DNA of 64,000 bases, from contig NW_024466307.1 of NCBI RefSeq assembly GCF_017591425.1, positions 1,734,001-1,798,000 of the forward strand, written 5' to 3'. Positions 34,015 to 45,120 of this stretch are shown piece after piece. Position numbers and translations under genes: made by a program. The stretch is from Ochotona curzoniae. Lineage: Eukaryota > Chordata > Mammalia > Lagomorpha > Ochotonidae. Positions within the stretch are counted from its first letter, which is position 1. Every line of letters starts with the position of its first letter. The notes under the pieces were generated by a model. It did no database searches. It saw nothing but the letters and a program-made list of their open reading frames with translations, and was not told the origin of the DNA.

Positions 34015-34300
34015 TGGATATCTGAGCACCAGCTTGAATCTCTCTTGGTCTGCTCCTAACCCAGCTCCCTGCTAACGTGCCTGGGAAAGCAGCAGCAGAT
34101 GGCCCAAGGACTTGGACCCTGCACCCCTGCGGGAGATGCAGAAGCAGCGTTGGGCTCCTGGCTCCTGACTCTCCTGTTGTTCTGTTGGAGCCATCTGGGG
34201 CATGAACCACTGCACAGAAGCTCTTTCTCCCCGTCTCCCCTTCTCTCCGTAAATCTTCCTTTCAAATAAAAATAAATGAATCTTTTTAAAAAATATAGAT
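34015..34300 (+). repeat. CSINE, old, head poorly preserved
   Basis: CCCAGCTCCCTGCTAACGTG, GGGAAAGCAGCAGCAGATGG, then AATCTTCCTTTCAAATAAA and ATGAATCTTTTTAAAAAA. Confidence 0.85.
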
Positions 34301-34512
34301 AGATCAGATTCCATTGATCCATCTCTTTCTTTTGAATCATGGGCACTTTGTGAATTTTTTTTTTGTAGGAAAATTGCCACCTTTTATGCAGTGTTTTGTG
34401 ATTCTCAGATATTTTCAACTTTTCACTAGACTCAATGACTTCAATCTTTGTGACTCAAAAGATAATTTGTTTTTTTCTGTGAGCCTAAATCTGCTTTAAA
34501 AAATAAAATCCA

Positions 34513-34785
34513 GGGACTGGTGCCATGGTGTTGAAGACTAATCCTCCACCTGCTAGTACTGATGTCCCGTACAGGATGCAGTTATTTTCCTGGCTGTTCT
34601 GCTTCCCATCCAGCTCCCTGCATGTAGCCTGGAAAAGCAAGGCACGGAGAGAATGGCCCAAATCCTTGGGCCTCTGTACCACAAGGGAGACCCAGAGGAA
34701 GCTCCTGGCTCCCAGCTTCAGATTGACTCAGCTCCAGCCATTTCGGCCATTTGGGGAGTGAACTAACAGATCTAACACTTCTCTC
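34513..34785 (+). repeat. CSINE, 3'-truncated
   Basis: GGGACTGGTGCCATGGTGTT head and body to GAGTGAACTAACAGATC, then it breaks off into unclassified repeat DNA without an A-rich end. Confidence 0.85.
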
Positions 34786-34789
34786 TGGA

Positions 34790-35440
34790 TGTTGGTGGCC
34801 AGAGTCCACAGTGACAATGCTGGGGACATATCTTGGACAGCTCGGGGCATGCTCAGGATCATGGTTCCACCTATCACCGCCATGTCAGTGGGCAGAGTCC
34901 AGGTAAGTCTGGGTCCCCCACAATGGCTGGGGGTACCTATGCTGCCCGAGGCTTCCTGTTGGGGATCGTAGGTCCCCACCCACTGCTGATAGCTAGGGGT
35001 GAGGGTGCTGGGCTTGTGGGCCACTAGAGCACCAGCTGGCACTGGGATCCTTCCACTGGCCACCCAGCAGCAAGCTCTGGGGTCTTGAGGCTGCAGAATT
35101 AGTGCCTAGGGACATCCATGGATAAGGTCCATGAATGAACCTTATCCATGGAATAAGGAATGAATCCTGAGGGACACCCAACAACAACGACAGGGCCACT
35201 GTACTTGCAGGTAAGCAATGGGACTGAGACCTGGTCGTCTGGAGGGGAGATACCTGAAGATCTTTATGGGTCAGGCTGTTGCACAAGCCCACATGGGAGT
35301 CCTGGGTTGGGCTTGTTAGCATGGAACATGGCTAACCACCACATGCCCGCACACATGCAAGCTATGGCTGGAGACCTGTCTGGCAGGGCTAGATCCCAGC
35401 ACCTGACAGTGAGTGTCACACCGGGGGATGGGTCACATTA
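34790..35440. repeat. Unclassified GC-rich dispersed repeat, copy 1
   Basis: Rich in short motifs such as GGCAGAGTCCAGG, GCACCAGCTGGCAC, GGGCTTGTGGGCC and CACATGCAAGCTATGGCTGG. The segment 35,191-35,230 aligns to 44,541-44,580 with 32 of 40 bases identical (both have CAGGGCCA, TGCAGGTAA and ACTGAGAC). The style resembles an internally periodic repeat such as a lagomorph L1 5' UTR, but I cannot name the family. Confidence 0.5.
35115..35152. repeat. 14-bp perfect hairpin
   Basis: Left arm TCCATGGATAAGGT (35115-35128) and its exact reverse complement (35139-35152) are separated by a 10-base loop. Confidence 0.9.
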
Positions 35441-35454
35441 GATTGAGCCATGAC

Positions 35455-35722
35455 ACCAATCATATGGGTGCCGGTTCTAATCCCAGCGACCACACTTCCC
35501 ATCCAGCTCCCTGCTTGTGGTCTGGGAAAGCAGTCAAGGAGGGTCCAAAGCCTTGGGACCCTGCACGCGCATGGGAGACCCAGAAAAAGTTCCTGGCCGC
35601 TGGCTTAGCTCTGACCGTTGAGCCATCTGGGGAGTGAACCAGCAGACTGAAGATCTTTCTCTGTATCTCTTCTCTCTGTAGATCTGTCTTTCCAATAAAA
35701 ATAAATAAATCTTAATAAAATA
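35455..35722 (+). repeat. CSINE, head lost
   Basis: Starts near AATCATATGGGTGCCGGTTC. Body complete; ends TTTCCAATAAAAATAAATAAATC. Confidence 0.88.
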
Positions 35723-35827
35723 GGCTTTCACATCTACATAGGTGTAGTTCCATTAAAAGAAGAGGAAGAGGAAGGAAGAGGAGGAGAAGCAAATGAAGAA
35801 GCAGAAAGCAGCTAAAGGCAATGTAAC

Positions 35828-35978
35828 ATGGGAGACCCCCATGGGTCTCCCGGCTCCTGACCTGTGGCCACTGTGGCTGTTTGGAGAGCGAAGCAGCAGA
35901 TGGGAGTTCTGTTTCTGTTCGTTTACTTGTTTTCTCTTTCTGTCATATTCTGCCTTTCAAATAAGTAGGTCTTTACAA
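35828..35978 (+). repeat. CSINE 3' fragment
   Basis: CATGGGAGACCCCCATGGGT through GAAGCAGCAGATGGGAG to CTGCCTTTCAAATAAG. A purine-rich (GGAAGA)n-like run precedes it. Confidence 0.7.
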
Positions 35979-36034
35979 AATGTTGGTCAAAAACGAAAGG
36001 GCACCTCTTCTGGACTGGTGGTCCAGGGAAGTAG

Positions 36035-36178
36035 ACATGGCATTGTCTCAGTTCTGCGTTCATCTACTGGACAGTTTGAGCAAATTCCTCAACCTCGTTG
36101 TCCTTGGGTTTGCTTATCTACAAAACCAGAATGCTGATAACGTCAGTATGTCCTTCACAGCATCATTGAGAGTGAGCT
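36035..36178 (+). repeat. MIR
   Basis: TTCTGCGTTCATCTACTGGA, GAGCAAATTCCTCAACCTCG, GGTTTGCTTATCTACAAAAC and CACAGCATCATTGAGAG follow the MIR core and 3' order. Confidence 0.8.
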
Positions 36179-36180
36179 AG

Positions 36181-36505
36181 GGGCCCGATGTAGTAGCCTA
36201 GCGGCTAAAGTCCTTGCCTTGAATTTGGATCCCATGTGGGTGCTGGTTCTAATCCCAACAGCCCTGCCTCCCATCCAGCTCCTTCCTTGGGGCTTGGAAA
36301 GGCAGTCGAGGATGGCCCAGAGCCTTGGGACCCTGCACCCGTGTGGGAGACTTGGAAGAAGCTCATGGCTCCTGGCTTTGGATCAGCACAGCTCCAGCTG
36401 ATGCGGCTGCTTGGGGAGTGAACCATCAGATGAAAGATCTTCCTCTCTGTCTCTCCTCCTCTCTGTACATCTGCCTTTCTAATTAAAAAATGAATAAATA
36501 AAGAG
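36181..36505 (+). repeat. CSINE, full length
   Basis: GGGCCCGATGTAGTAGCCTA head, complete body, and TTTCTAATTAAAAAATGAATAAA tail. Possible short target repeat AGTGAGC on both sides. Confidence 0.92.
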
Positions 36506-36591
36506 TAAGTGAGCAAATAAAGGCAAAGATATTCAGCCTAATAGCATCTCGTATGTACTATGTAAGCATTGCAAGTTATTTCTTACACTTT

Positions 36592-36975
36592 TTAAAAAAG
36601 ATTTATTTGTACTGTAAAAAATAAAATTTTATTTATTTATTTTATTGCCAGGGCCTATTTATTTTACTTATTAAAAATTTTTATTCAATATTGGGAAAGC
36701 AGAGAGACACCTCTGTAGACACGCATGCACAGGGATGTTCTGTTCACTGGTTCACTCCCCGGATGTCTGTGACAAGCAGGGCCAGGCCGTGCTGAAGCCA
36801 GGCGCTGGGGGCTCAGCCCGCGGGCTCTCCCTGAGTTTCAGAAACCCAAACCCTGGAGCCCTCACCTGCTGCCCCCAAAGTGCAGGTGAGCAGGAAGCTG
36901 GAACAAGAGGTGTCACTAGGACTCAAGATGCTACAGTCTGGGCTGTGGGTGTCTAACCTCTGTGCCAGACACCTG
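36592..36975 (-). repeat. CSINE-like, inverted, old
   Basis: AAAAAGATTTATTTGTACTG, GGTTCACTCCCCGGATG, TGCTGAAGCCAGGCG, GTGAGCAGGAAGCTGGAAC and an inverted head ending TCTAACCTCTGTGCCAGACA. An extra A/T-rich block interrupts the tail. Confidence 0.6.
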
Positions 36976-38131
36976 TCCCTGAGCCGTTCTGGGAAGCAGT
37001 CCAACTGTAAACGGTGATCCCTTCTGAGCCAACTGCCTCTTCTAAGCCAGTGTTCCTCGAAAAGTGCCCAGGAACAGCCCCCTGCACTGCCACTCGGGTC
37101 TTCCGCCAGTGACTCCAAATGCCCCCAAACACGGCAGGTGAGTAGGGAGGGAACGTGCCATCCTTGTCATATCCCTGTAAGAACATGCCTGAGGGACGGA
37201 TGTCCCACGTTGATGAAAACACTGCCTGCATTGCCTGCATTGCCTGCACCCCACGTCAGAGTCCCAAGTAATTGTCCTGGTCCCTCTACTTCCGGTGTGG
37301 CGCTCTGCTAAGGCTCAACCTGGGAGGTGGCAGGTGGTGGCAGAAGCACTAGTGCCTGTGCCACCCACGAGGCAGACCCGATGGAGTTCCTCTCTCGCCT
37401 TCAACTTGGCCCGTCCTTGGAGGCTGTGGACGTTTCAGGGGTAAACAGCAGAAGGAAGACATCTACCTGATTTTCAGCTAAAATAAGTCAATACAAATGA
37501 AAAAGTTGGCTATGGATGGTGAAATTGTTAGAGAGACACCTGAGACTTGTGCTTTAGGTCACAGTCTTGGGTCTGAAGTCTGACAGTGAGCTGCCGCATC
37601 AGGCTGGCTCCTGGAGAAGAATTTCTGCTGTGTTCCGATACCCAATGCATCACATCGTGGGGCAGGTATGCGAGACCACATGGTGGACAGGAAGCAGGAC
37701 AGGAAGAGGGCATCCATCTTGTTCTTCCCTGGCAGCACTGATGTCCACTAAGGGACAGTGTAAAAGCAGCCAGGCTGGTGGGGGTCCCCATGATCTAACG
37801 CCCTTCCCCAGAGCCTCATCCCTTAGGGATCCCACCACTTCCACTCTTCTCACTGGGGACCAAGTCTCCTGCACCTGAACCTGGACAAGACAAACGACTT
37901 GCACCTTAGCCCTGCCTCTTTGCTCTTTGCTGTCTCTTCTGCGGAGTCTCCAGCGACTGGAGAGTAGCTGCCCCCGACAGGCTATGAATCTGAAGTCGCT
38001 TCAACCCTCAGAATGATGGAAGATGAGCAAAACCCTTCTCAAGCCAGTTGGCAAGACGCAAGCTTATCCAAATGAAAAAGTGCTATAAGAGGCAAAACCC
38101 AGTTTTAGAAATCCGAACAACCTACTTATCA

Positions 38132-38133
<2 letters not shown>
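36976..38133. other. No gene recognised; 9-bp triplication at about 37,224-37,250
   Basis: Short TGCCTGCAT triplication near 37,240. Frames at 36813-37249 (minus) run through it and look non-coding. Confidence 0.45.

Positions 38134-38162
<29 letters not shown>
38134..38162. repeat. Pure poly(A) tract, about 28 bp
   Basis: A single unbroken A run with no recognisable SINE or L1 upstream and no AATAAA. It may be the tail of an unrecognised retrocopy. Confidence 0.9.
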
Positions 38163-38166
<4 letters not shown>

Positions 38167-39944
38167 AAGGCCTGGCAGGACTTCCTGTCCAGCTGCCCAG
38201 TTGCAGATCCGAGGCATTTGTAATATGGAGACTGCGGCGGCCTGCTCAGAGCCCTGGAGGGCAGGCGGTGCCCACAGCTCTGCTGATGTCCACGGATGGG
38301 AGTTGAGGGGTGGGCACGTGGCCATGGCACACCAGCAGTTCTCCGAGTACTTGCTTTAAAGGAGGCAGTTGAGGCACAGCTTGCACCCAGAACATCTTTC
38401 TTATTTTTGCATGGAGAGCTGCTCCTTGTCTCCCAGCTCTGCAACCCTCTCCAGGCCCAGAAGGGGAGCGGCATGCCTGTCACGAGGGACAGGCAAGTTG
38501 TGAGGGTCTGAAAGTGAATGCGATCAACTGTAGGTAAGTATACTCTCAGATGTCAAATACTCTGAGGATTTCAGAGAAATCCTACAAAGCGGGAGTATCT
38601 CATTGTGGAATGATTCTGATCTCGACTGCAGGTTGAAACAGTGACATCTTAGGCGCATGGAATAAAACATACCACAAATATTTTTATCAGCTCCTCTTTT
38701 TATGTAGTTCTTGACACATCCAAGATTCCCTGCGTGGCTGTGTCAGCCGCCCATGTCACTTTGGACCAGTTCTCGGTTCTCTGGTAGACACAAGCTCAAC
38801 TCTGCCCTGACACCCGGGAGCCAGCCTCCGATGAGAGGCGAGCCCGTGGCTGCGGCCGGGTGAGAGCACCAAGCTGCCCGAGCTCTGCGGGTTTGTGCAC
38901 GTCCTCCTCCGCGCCGTGCCTCCCAAGAAGCGGTGTTCAGGCACGCAGAACCCTCATGTCTGTCGTGAGCCTGCAGGAGGGGCTGGAGCATGGGCACACA
39001 CGCGTGGCCAGCACGGATCGAAGCGCCGCTCTAGGGAGGGTCCCTAGGGCCTGCGTTGGGGTCCTTGAAGATGAATAAAGATCTCTCCAGATTAATAGCA
39101 CCTTTAGGGAAATAAGGGAACGTGTGCAGATGCGGGAGGTGACAGGAAATGGCAAGGGCTGCTGACCGCCACATGACAGCACTCGTGCTCTGGGGCTGGG
39201 ACGGCGCCTGTGGGATGCGAGGGGGAGGACCTCCCTGAGGGCCCAAGCTGGTCGGGCAAGGCTGGCAGTGGAGGGCAGCCAGCCTGGAAGCACAGCCAGG
39301 CCCCAGAAGGCCCAGAGCAGCTGCACAAGCGATGAGTAGGCAAGCTGCAGGTAAGTGGATCTGACGCGGAGAAGGAAACCTGGCGTGAGACTGGCCACCG
39401 GTGGGGCCAGACCCCTTTAGCAGGCACTGGGACAGGCTGGAGGACGGGAAGGGAGCGAGAAAATGAAAACACAGCCAAGTATTTAATACTTATTTCACTT
39501 CCATTAATAAACACCCCCTCTCCGCCCGGAGGACCTGCCGTGACCCCAGCCTAGCTCCTGGCATGAGTCCCTGGCAGGACCCAGCCTTGCTGCCTGAGAA
39601 GGCAGGAAAGTGGCACACACCAGACAGCCGCAGCCCATGTTCACGCACAGACACCGGGATCCGTCGCACGCTGTGCCGAGCCGCACACTCTCCTCGCTGG
39701 TTAGCGTTGCTGACTGTGGTGTAGCGACAGGCTAGCATTTTTTCTGCACGTGTCAGCTCAGAGGGATGGGCCACAGCAGAGGCTTGGGGTCTCAGATGTG
39801 CCAGGGAATTCTCTCGCTGTGGAGGCCAAGTGTCAGCTGAAGCCCAAAGTTTATGGTCAGTTCGGAAAATGAGTGTGGCTGTGAGTTGGTGGAAGGCAGA
39901 AGCTCTCAACGCACAGACAGCTCTCTGCTTTTAAACTCAAGAAT
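38163..39944. other. No gene recognised
   Basis: Fairly GC-rich, SINE-free. Several 130-150-codon minus frames (38064-38483, 38937-39398, 39104-39514) overlap one another without domains or splice logic. Confidence 0.45.
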
Positions 39945-40243
39945 AGGGGCCAACATTGTAGCACAGAGAATTAAGCTGTTGCCTGAAGCGCCAGCACTCC
40001 ATAAGGGCACCAGCTTGGTGTCCCAGCTGCCTGTAGTTTGAACAAGTTCCATGCTAATGTGCCTGGGAAAGCAGTGAAAGATGGCCCCTGCACCTGGGTG
40101 GGATAACCAGAAGAGGTTCCTGGCTCCTAGCGTCAGCCTGGCCCAGTTCTGACTGCTGTTGCCATTTAGTGAATTAGCAAATGGAGGACCTGTCTCTGCT
40201 TCTTTCTGTAAGTCTAGCTTCCAAACAAATAAATCTCTTTTTT
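39945..40243 (+). repeat. CSINE, older full-length copy
   Basis: GGGGCCAACATTGTAGCACA head, GGAAAGCAGTGAAAGATGGCC with a short deletion after it, and end AAACAAATAAATCTC. Confidence 0.85.
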
Positions 40244-40344
40244 CAAATGAAGAATAGAAAATATGAAATTACTTCTACAAACTCAGCCTACCTGACCACC
40301 TTTAATTTGACACTTACTTTGATCCCATTTTCTCTGGAACAGCT

Positions 40345-40606
40345 TAAACATTCACTTATTTTGTTATTTGAAAGACAAAGTGAGAAAAAGAAAAAGAGAG
40401 AGAGAGAGAAAAACACTGTTCCATGCACTGGTTCATTCCATAAGATGCCTACAAAGGCCAGGACTGGACCAGGCTGAAGGTAGGAACCTGAAACTCCATC
40501 CGGGTCTTCCAGGTGAGAGCAGGGACCCAAGAACTCGGGCCATCATCAGGAAGCCGGGTCAGCAGTGGAGCAGGCAGGACTCACACCACTGTGCTGCAGG
40601 CGCCCC
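40345..40606 (-). repeat. CSINE, older copy, GA-rich tail
   Basis: Inverted tail CACTTATTTTGTTATTTGAA followed by an AAAAGAGAGAGAGAG run, then TGCACTGGTTCATTCC and an inverted head at ACACCACTGTGCTGC. Confidence 0.85.
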
Positions 40607-40679
40607 AACAGCAGCTTGACCACTGTTCCCCTGCACCTGCCCTGTAACTGCCGCCATGCACACTCCCGCCACTCCCCAT

Positions 40680-40862
40680 CCCTGCCCGCCCCAAGCTCCT
40701 CCCACAGCACCCCTGCCCGCCCCAGCTCCTCTCACAGCACCCCTGCCCGCCCCAAGCTCCTCCCACAGCACCCCTGCCCGCCCCAGCTCCTCTCACAGCA
40801 CCCCTGCCCGCCCCAAGCTCCTCCCACAGCACCCCTGCCCGCCCCAAGCTCCTCCCACAGCA
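40680..40862. repeat. 30/31-bp C-rich minisatellite, six units
   Basis: Units at about 40,680, 40,710, 40,740, 40,771, 40,801 and 40,832 of CCCCTGCCCGCCCCAAGCTC then CTCCCACAGCA. Two unit types alternate: A (31 bp, CCAAGCTCCTCCC) and B (30 bp, CCAGCTCCTCTC), in the order A-B-A-B-A-A. Confidence 0.95.
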
Positions 40863-41120
40863 CTTCACCTTTCCAGAACACACTGGTCCACACAATGCAT
40901 CCTCACTAGGAGCATCCCGGAAGCACATGGTTGCTTTATTTTCAGCCGTATCCTGGTGCCTGGTGGAAGTAGCTCCAGAAGCATGGACAAGCTGAATGAC
41001 TCATTTAAAAGCTTTCTTGTGAGCTTAATGTTGTAAAACTACCTGAGAACAAGGAGGATATCTGACAATCACTTCAGGAGTATGACATGTTAAGAAGCAA
41101 GCTTAAAGATGTTATTTTTT

Positions 41121-41445
41121 GGGACCAGTACAATAGCCTAGTGGCTAACTCATTGCCTTGCAACCACCGGGTCCCATGTGGGCACTGGTTTGTGTCCTGA
41201 CTGATCCACTTCCTACACAGCTCCCTGCTTGTGACCTGGGAAAGCAATCAAGGAGAGCCCAAAGACTTGGGACCCTGCACCTGTGTAGGAGACCCAGAAA
41301 AGGCTCCTGGCTCCTGGCTTCAGATCGGCTTAGCTCCAACCATTATGGCCACTTGGGGAGTGAACCAGTGGATGGAAGACTTTTCTGTGTCTCTCCTTCT
41401 CTCTGTAAATCTGCCTTTCCAATAAAAATAAATCTTTAAAAAAAA
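41121..41445 (+). repeat. CSINE, full length
   Basis: GGGACCAGTACAATAGCCTA head, complete body, and TTTCCAATAAAAATAAATC tail. Confidence 0.92.
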
Positions 41446-41692
41446 TTTTTTTTCTAAAGCTGTTTGAAACAAATCAATGATACATGGGTGGCAAGCGTGG
41501 GTGGACCTGGAGAAACGGAGTGTCATCACAGCCAGGGGGTTGCGTGTCAATGGGAAGAGGACCACTCGAGTCAGGCTACACACCTTCCCCTGCTTGGTCT
41601 CTGATACCGAAAGACAGAGGGCCGAAAGAACAGGGAGTCAGGGCAGATTGCCCTGCTTTCTTCCTGCTCATTACTGGTTTGAAAGCAGTGAA

Positions 41693-41750
41693 GGGGCCGG
41701 CGCTATAGCATAGTCTGTTAAGCCACCCGTACCGGTGGTCCCAGGCAGGA
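41693..41750 (+). repeat. CSINE head fragment
   Basis: GGGGCCGGCGCTATAGCATA and GTTAAGCCACCCGTACCGG only; breaks off after about 55 bp. Confidence 0.65.
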
Positions 41751-42574
41751 AGGCTGCCTCAGCAACAGATGCATAGTCTGTTGCTAACCGCTTCTAGATG
41801 TTTCTTTGTTCCCTCTGACAATAGAACAACATGCACAGTGAACAGGGCAGTTAAGCAAGAGCACGTTATCCCTCCTGTGCTGCTGCGCCCTTCAGACACG
41901 AGCACTTCAGAACCCCAGATCCCAGCAGAGGTGAAGTCTTTTCTGATCACTTCCAAGACTCCGCCTCCTTAGAGAACGGAAGAACACGTTCAAGCACCAT
42001 GGTGTCCTGGAATGAACCAAAGGAGAGAAGATTAGATGCATGGGCTTTTAAAACAGAACAAGAGAGACATAGGAAAAAAGGAAGGAAGTTATACAGAGAA
42101 AAACTCAAGCTAACACTGGGCTGGCATCTCTCTGTGCCAAACCCCGTCTGCTGGCCCTACAGCTTTGTGTCACATGACGTTGCCTCTCCACTCCTGAGCA
42201 CAGGACATGACGCCAAGGAGTGGTCCCTGGTCAAGGTGTTCCTCCAGCAGGCAGGCAATTCAGAACTGTCTCTCTCCCCTGCCTTTCCTCCCTGCTCCTA
42301 TTGGGTGTTCTGCAGATATTCAGGGAGTGAGCGAATGAATGTGGGTTTAGTCCATATTGGCGAGTGTGGCCATGAGAGGCCTCCCTTGCAGAGCTAAAAC
42401 TTGGAGAGGGAGGAAGTGGTGGGGGCAGAGAGTGAAAGGATGTCAGGGACTTGAACGGTAGCCAACATTCCTGGGCAAGTTAGCAGGAAATTGGAAACAG
42501 ATGGAGCCAAGAGGAAGCTGCTCGAGCACATTCAAATGAAGACGCCACAGCAGTGACATAGGACCGAGAGGTGG
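41751..42574. other. No gene recognised
   Basis: Single-copy-looking DNA. A 132-codon frame at 41999-42397 has no domain and is not called. Confidence 0.45.
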
Positions 42575-42665
42575 CCCTGTGCCAGCCACATTTGTCAGGG
42601 GCTTCCTCTACCTGGATTCGCTCAAAACCACTGCAGAGCCTGAACAATACCCAACTGCTGTCCTT
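42575..42665 (-). repeat. MIR fragment (tentative)
   Basis: TGTGCCAGCCACATTTGTCA, GGATTCGCTCAAAACCACTG and AATACCCA resemble an MIR edge segment. Weak. Confidence 0.35.
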
Positions 42666-43451
42666 GTATTGGCTATCACAGCCCTGTTCCTTCGATGGCT
42701 CATGTTAAGGTCCTTGAAGCTACTTACATGAAAGCTGGAAGATGGATGCTACAATGTATACAGACAGATTAACACGTGAAAGTGGCAAAAACAAGATGTG
42801 TAAATGAAGACTAAGAACAATGGAAAAACATGCATTTGGGAAATAAGATTGTCCTGGGTTGACAGGGCATGGCGGTTGTGTTAGTGATTGGAGGTGGCAC
42901 CTAAGAGACACCACCAACCTTCCTCAGGAAGGCCCCGTCTGCAGATGGCAGGAGAGGAACGTCAGGTGCAACCGAGAGCCGCAAGGAGCCCGCACCGCAC
43001 GGGGGAGGTGGCTTTGACCTGCTGTGTGATGAGTAGGCAGGATTTGAGCAGCAAGAAAGGAGAAGGTTCTGGAGAGACGGCTGGAGACGCTGAGAGGAAG
43101 CAGAGGGAATAGAAGGCGGTGCTGAGGGGTCAGCCATGCTGCTGGTTAGGGGCTGGAAGACGTGATGACCTCGGCCTGCGAAGAAGAGGTCAGGACGGTT
43201 CTGGACTTCGCCATGGATAAAGGGAAGATGGACAAAAAGGAGAGGGGAGGGAGAGAGAGAGTGCAACAGAAAGCTCACCAGGGCCCACAACGACATTCTT
43301 TCATTTGTTGACTGTTCGTTGACAGCCAAAGGTAGGAGTGCTCAGGTGTCTTATTTTTCTCTCTGAAGAAAGCTGTTCCTGTATAGCTTTGTAAGCGAGG
43401 TCATTTATTCATTTATCGATATAACTGGTAGGAAACGAAGGGGAAAGTGGC
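42666..43451. other. No gene recognised
   Basis: Purine-rich around 43,060-43,270 (GGGAGAGAGAGAG). The inverted frame 42901-43329 mirrors that composition. Confidence 0.45.

Positions 43452-43495
<44 letters not shown>
43452..43495. repeat. (CA)n microsatellite
   Basis: About 21 uninterrupted AC units. Flanks (CACCAGTTCACTTCACAAAT) resemble a decayed inverted SINE. Confidence 0.95.
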
Positions 43496-43498
<3 letters not shown>

Positions 43499-43667
43499 GC
43501 AAGCTGAAAGTTCTCACCAGTTCACTTCACAAATGCTGTTAGTGGCTGGAACTGGCCTGGGGCTGTTGGGGGTGGCAGGAAACCCAGTGTGGGCCAAATG
43601 CCCACTCCAGATCAATAGTACTTATTTTGCTTGTTGGTTTTTGTTTTTTAAAATTCTGTTTTGAAAA

Positions 43668-43925
43668 CATCCCAACAGCCCTGCTTCCCATCCAGCTCCC
43701 TGCTTGTGGCCTGGGAAAGCAGTTGAGGACGACCCAAAGCCTTGGGACCCTGCACCAGTGCGGGAGACCAGGAAGAAGCTCCTAGCTTCTGGCTTCGGAT
43801 CGGCTCAGCTCCAGTTGCGGTCGCCTGGGGAGTGAATCATTGGCCGGAAGATCTTCCAGTCTGTTTCTCCTCCTCTCTGTATATCTGACTTTGCAATAAA
43901 ATAAATCTTAAAAAAATAATAATAA
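43668..43925 (+). repeat. CSINE, 5'-truncated (TGACTTTGCAATAAA type)
   Basis: Starts inside the body at CATCCCAACAGCCCTGC, with TTGCGGTCGCCTGGGGAGTG and 3' ATATCTGACTTTGCAATAAA. Confidence 0.92.
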
Positions 43926-44510
43926 TTGTTAAAACCAAGTATTAATTCTTATTAGAGAAAAGTAATTTCTAAAACTTGAGTGTGTTTTCAAAAACTGTAA
44001 TAACCAAAATCTTTCTTTAGTTTTCATGTTTAAAAATTACAAAATCTAAAATGCATTGCGTTAGGGAAATGTTTGAGAGGCACAAACCACCATTTTGTTT
44101 CTCTAGGTGCAATACCAGAGGTGACCACAAGGGGGCAAGCAAAACTGCAATTTCCAGAAGCGTCCCCAGTCGCTGAGTGGAAATACTACAGCAGGACCCT
44201 AGCTGTAGGCAATGGCCATGGTTGTCCTGTACTTAGGCGAGCGTTACATCGCAGCAAGGGAAGCAGCCAAAGTCTGGTGGGCATTCTGAACCTGGCTAAT
44301 GCCAACTCTTTGTGAATTATGCCAGATGCCAACATAGTTGCCTATTTTATTTTATTTTTTGGACCTGGGAAAGGAGCGCATAACCCACTGTGCCTCTGCA
44401 GACACATGCCAGCTGAGGTAGCTTGACTGCCATCATTGCTGCCAGGAGTGTGTGTGTGTGTGTGCTCGCGTGGGGGCTACATTTCTAGGCCCTAAAATCG
44501 GAGTAGATAC
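43926..44510. other. No gene recognised; short (GT)n at about 44,450
   Basis: AT-rich left half. An 80-codon frame (44073-44315) has no domain. Confidence 0.5.
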
Positions 44511-45120
44511 CACTGAGGGCTTCCAGGGGGCGGCTGTGGACAGGGCCATTGCATCTGCAGGTAATCGAGGGAACTGAGACGGGGTAGACCAGAAGGCAGA
44601 CTCTGCAGGGCCTCCCTGAGCCAGGCCAAAGCACCTGCCCGCCTACACATGAGCCAGGGCTGGAGGTGGTTAGGTTGCAGTACCCCGCTGGTGCTTGTAA
44701 TAGCATGTTTGGGGGGGGGGGTAGATCTGGTAAAGGTTCTTGTGGGGTTGCCCTGGTTAGGACACAGCATCCACCTTTGAGTGTTGGAGTTGGGGGTGAG
44801 TCATGCCACATGACAGCACACATGAGAATTGGGGCTGGGAGCAGAACTGGTTGGGAATCTTCACACCATCCCTGCTAGGCATGAAAGCCTAGGCTGTGGC
44901 CAGGCCTAAGCATCCACCGGCCAGGGTTGGGGCTGGGCTAGGCTGCAGCACCTGCTGGTTGACATGAGACCAGGACTGGGGGTGGACTGTCCAGGCAGCT
45001 GCACCACGGGTACATGGATTGGCTAATGCAGGGAATGGACTGAGCCTGCCTCTGCACCAGCTGGGCACACATGAGAGTGAGTCCTAAAGACTGCCCAGGT
45101 CCAGCTGGACCACCACACTC
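44511..45120. repeat. Unclassified GC-rich dispersed repeat, copy 2, internally periodic
   Basis: Repeated variants of CACATGAG...CAGGGCTGG, GGGCTGGG and GGCTGCAGCACC(T/A)GCTGG recur every 60-150 bp (44,650, 44,820, 44,925, 44,960, 45,065). Homology with 34,790-35,440 is clearest at 44,541-44,580. It could be an L1 5'-UTR monomer array or another lagomorph-specific repeat. Confidence 0.5.
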
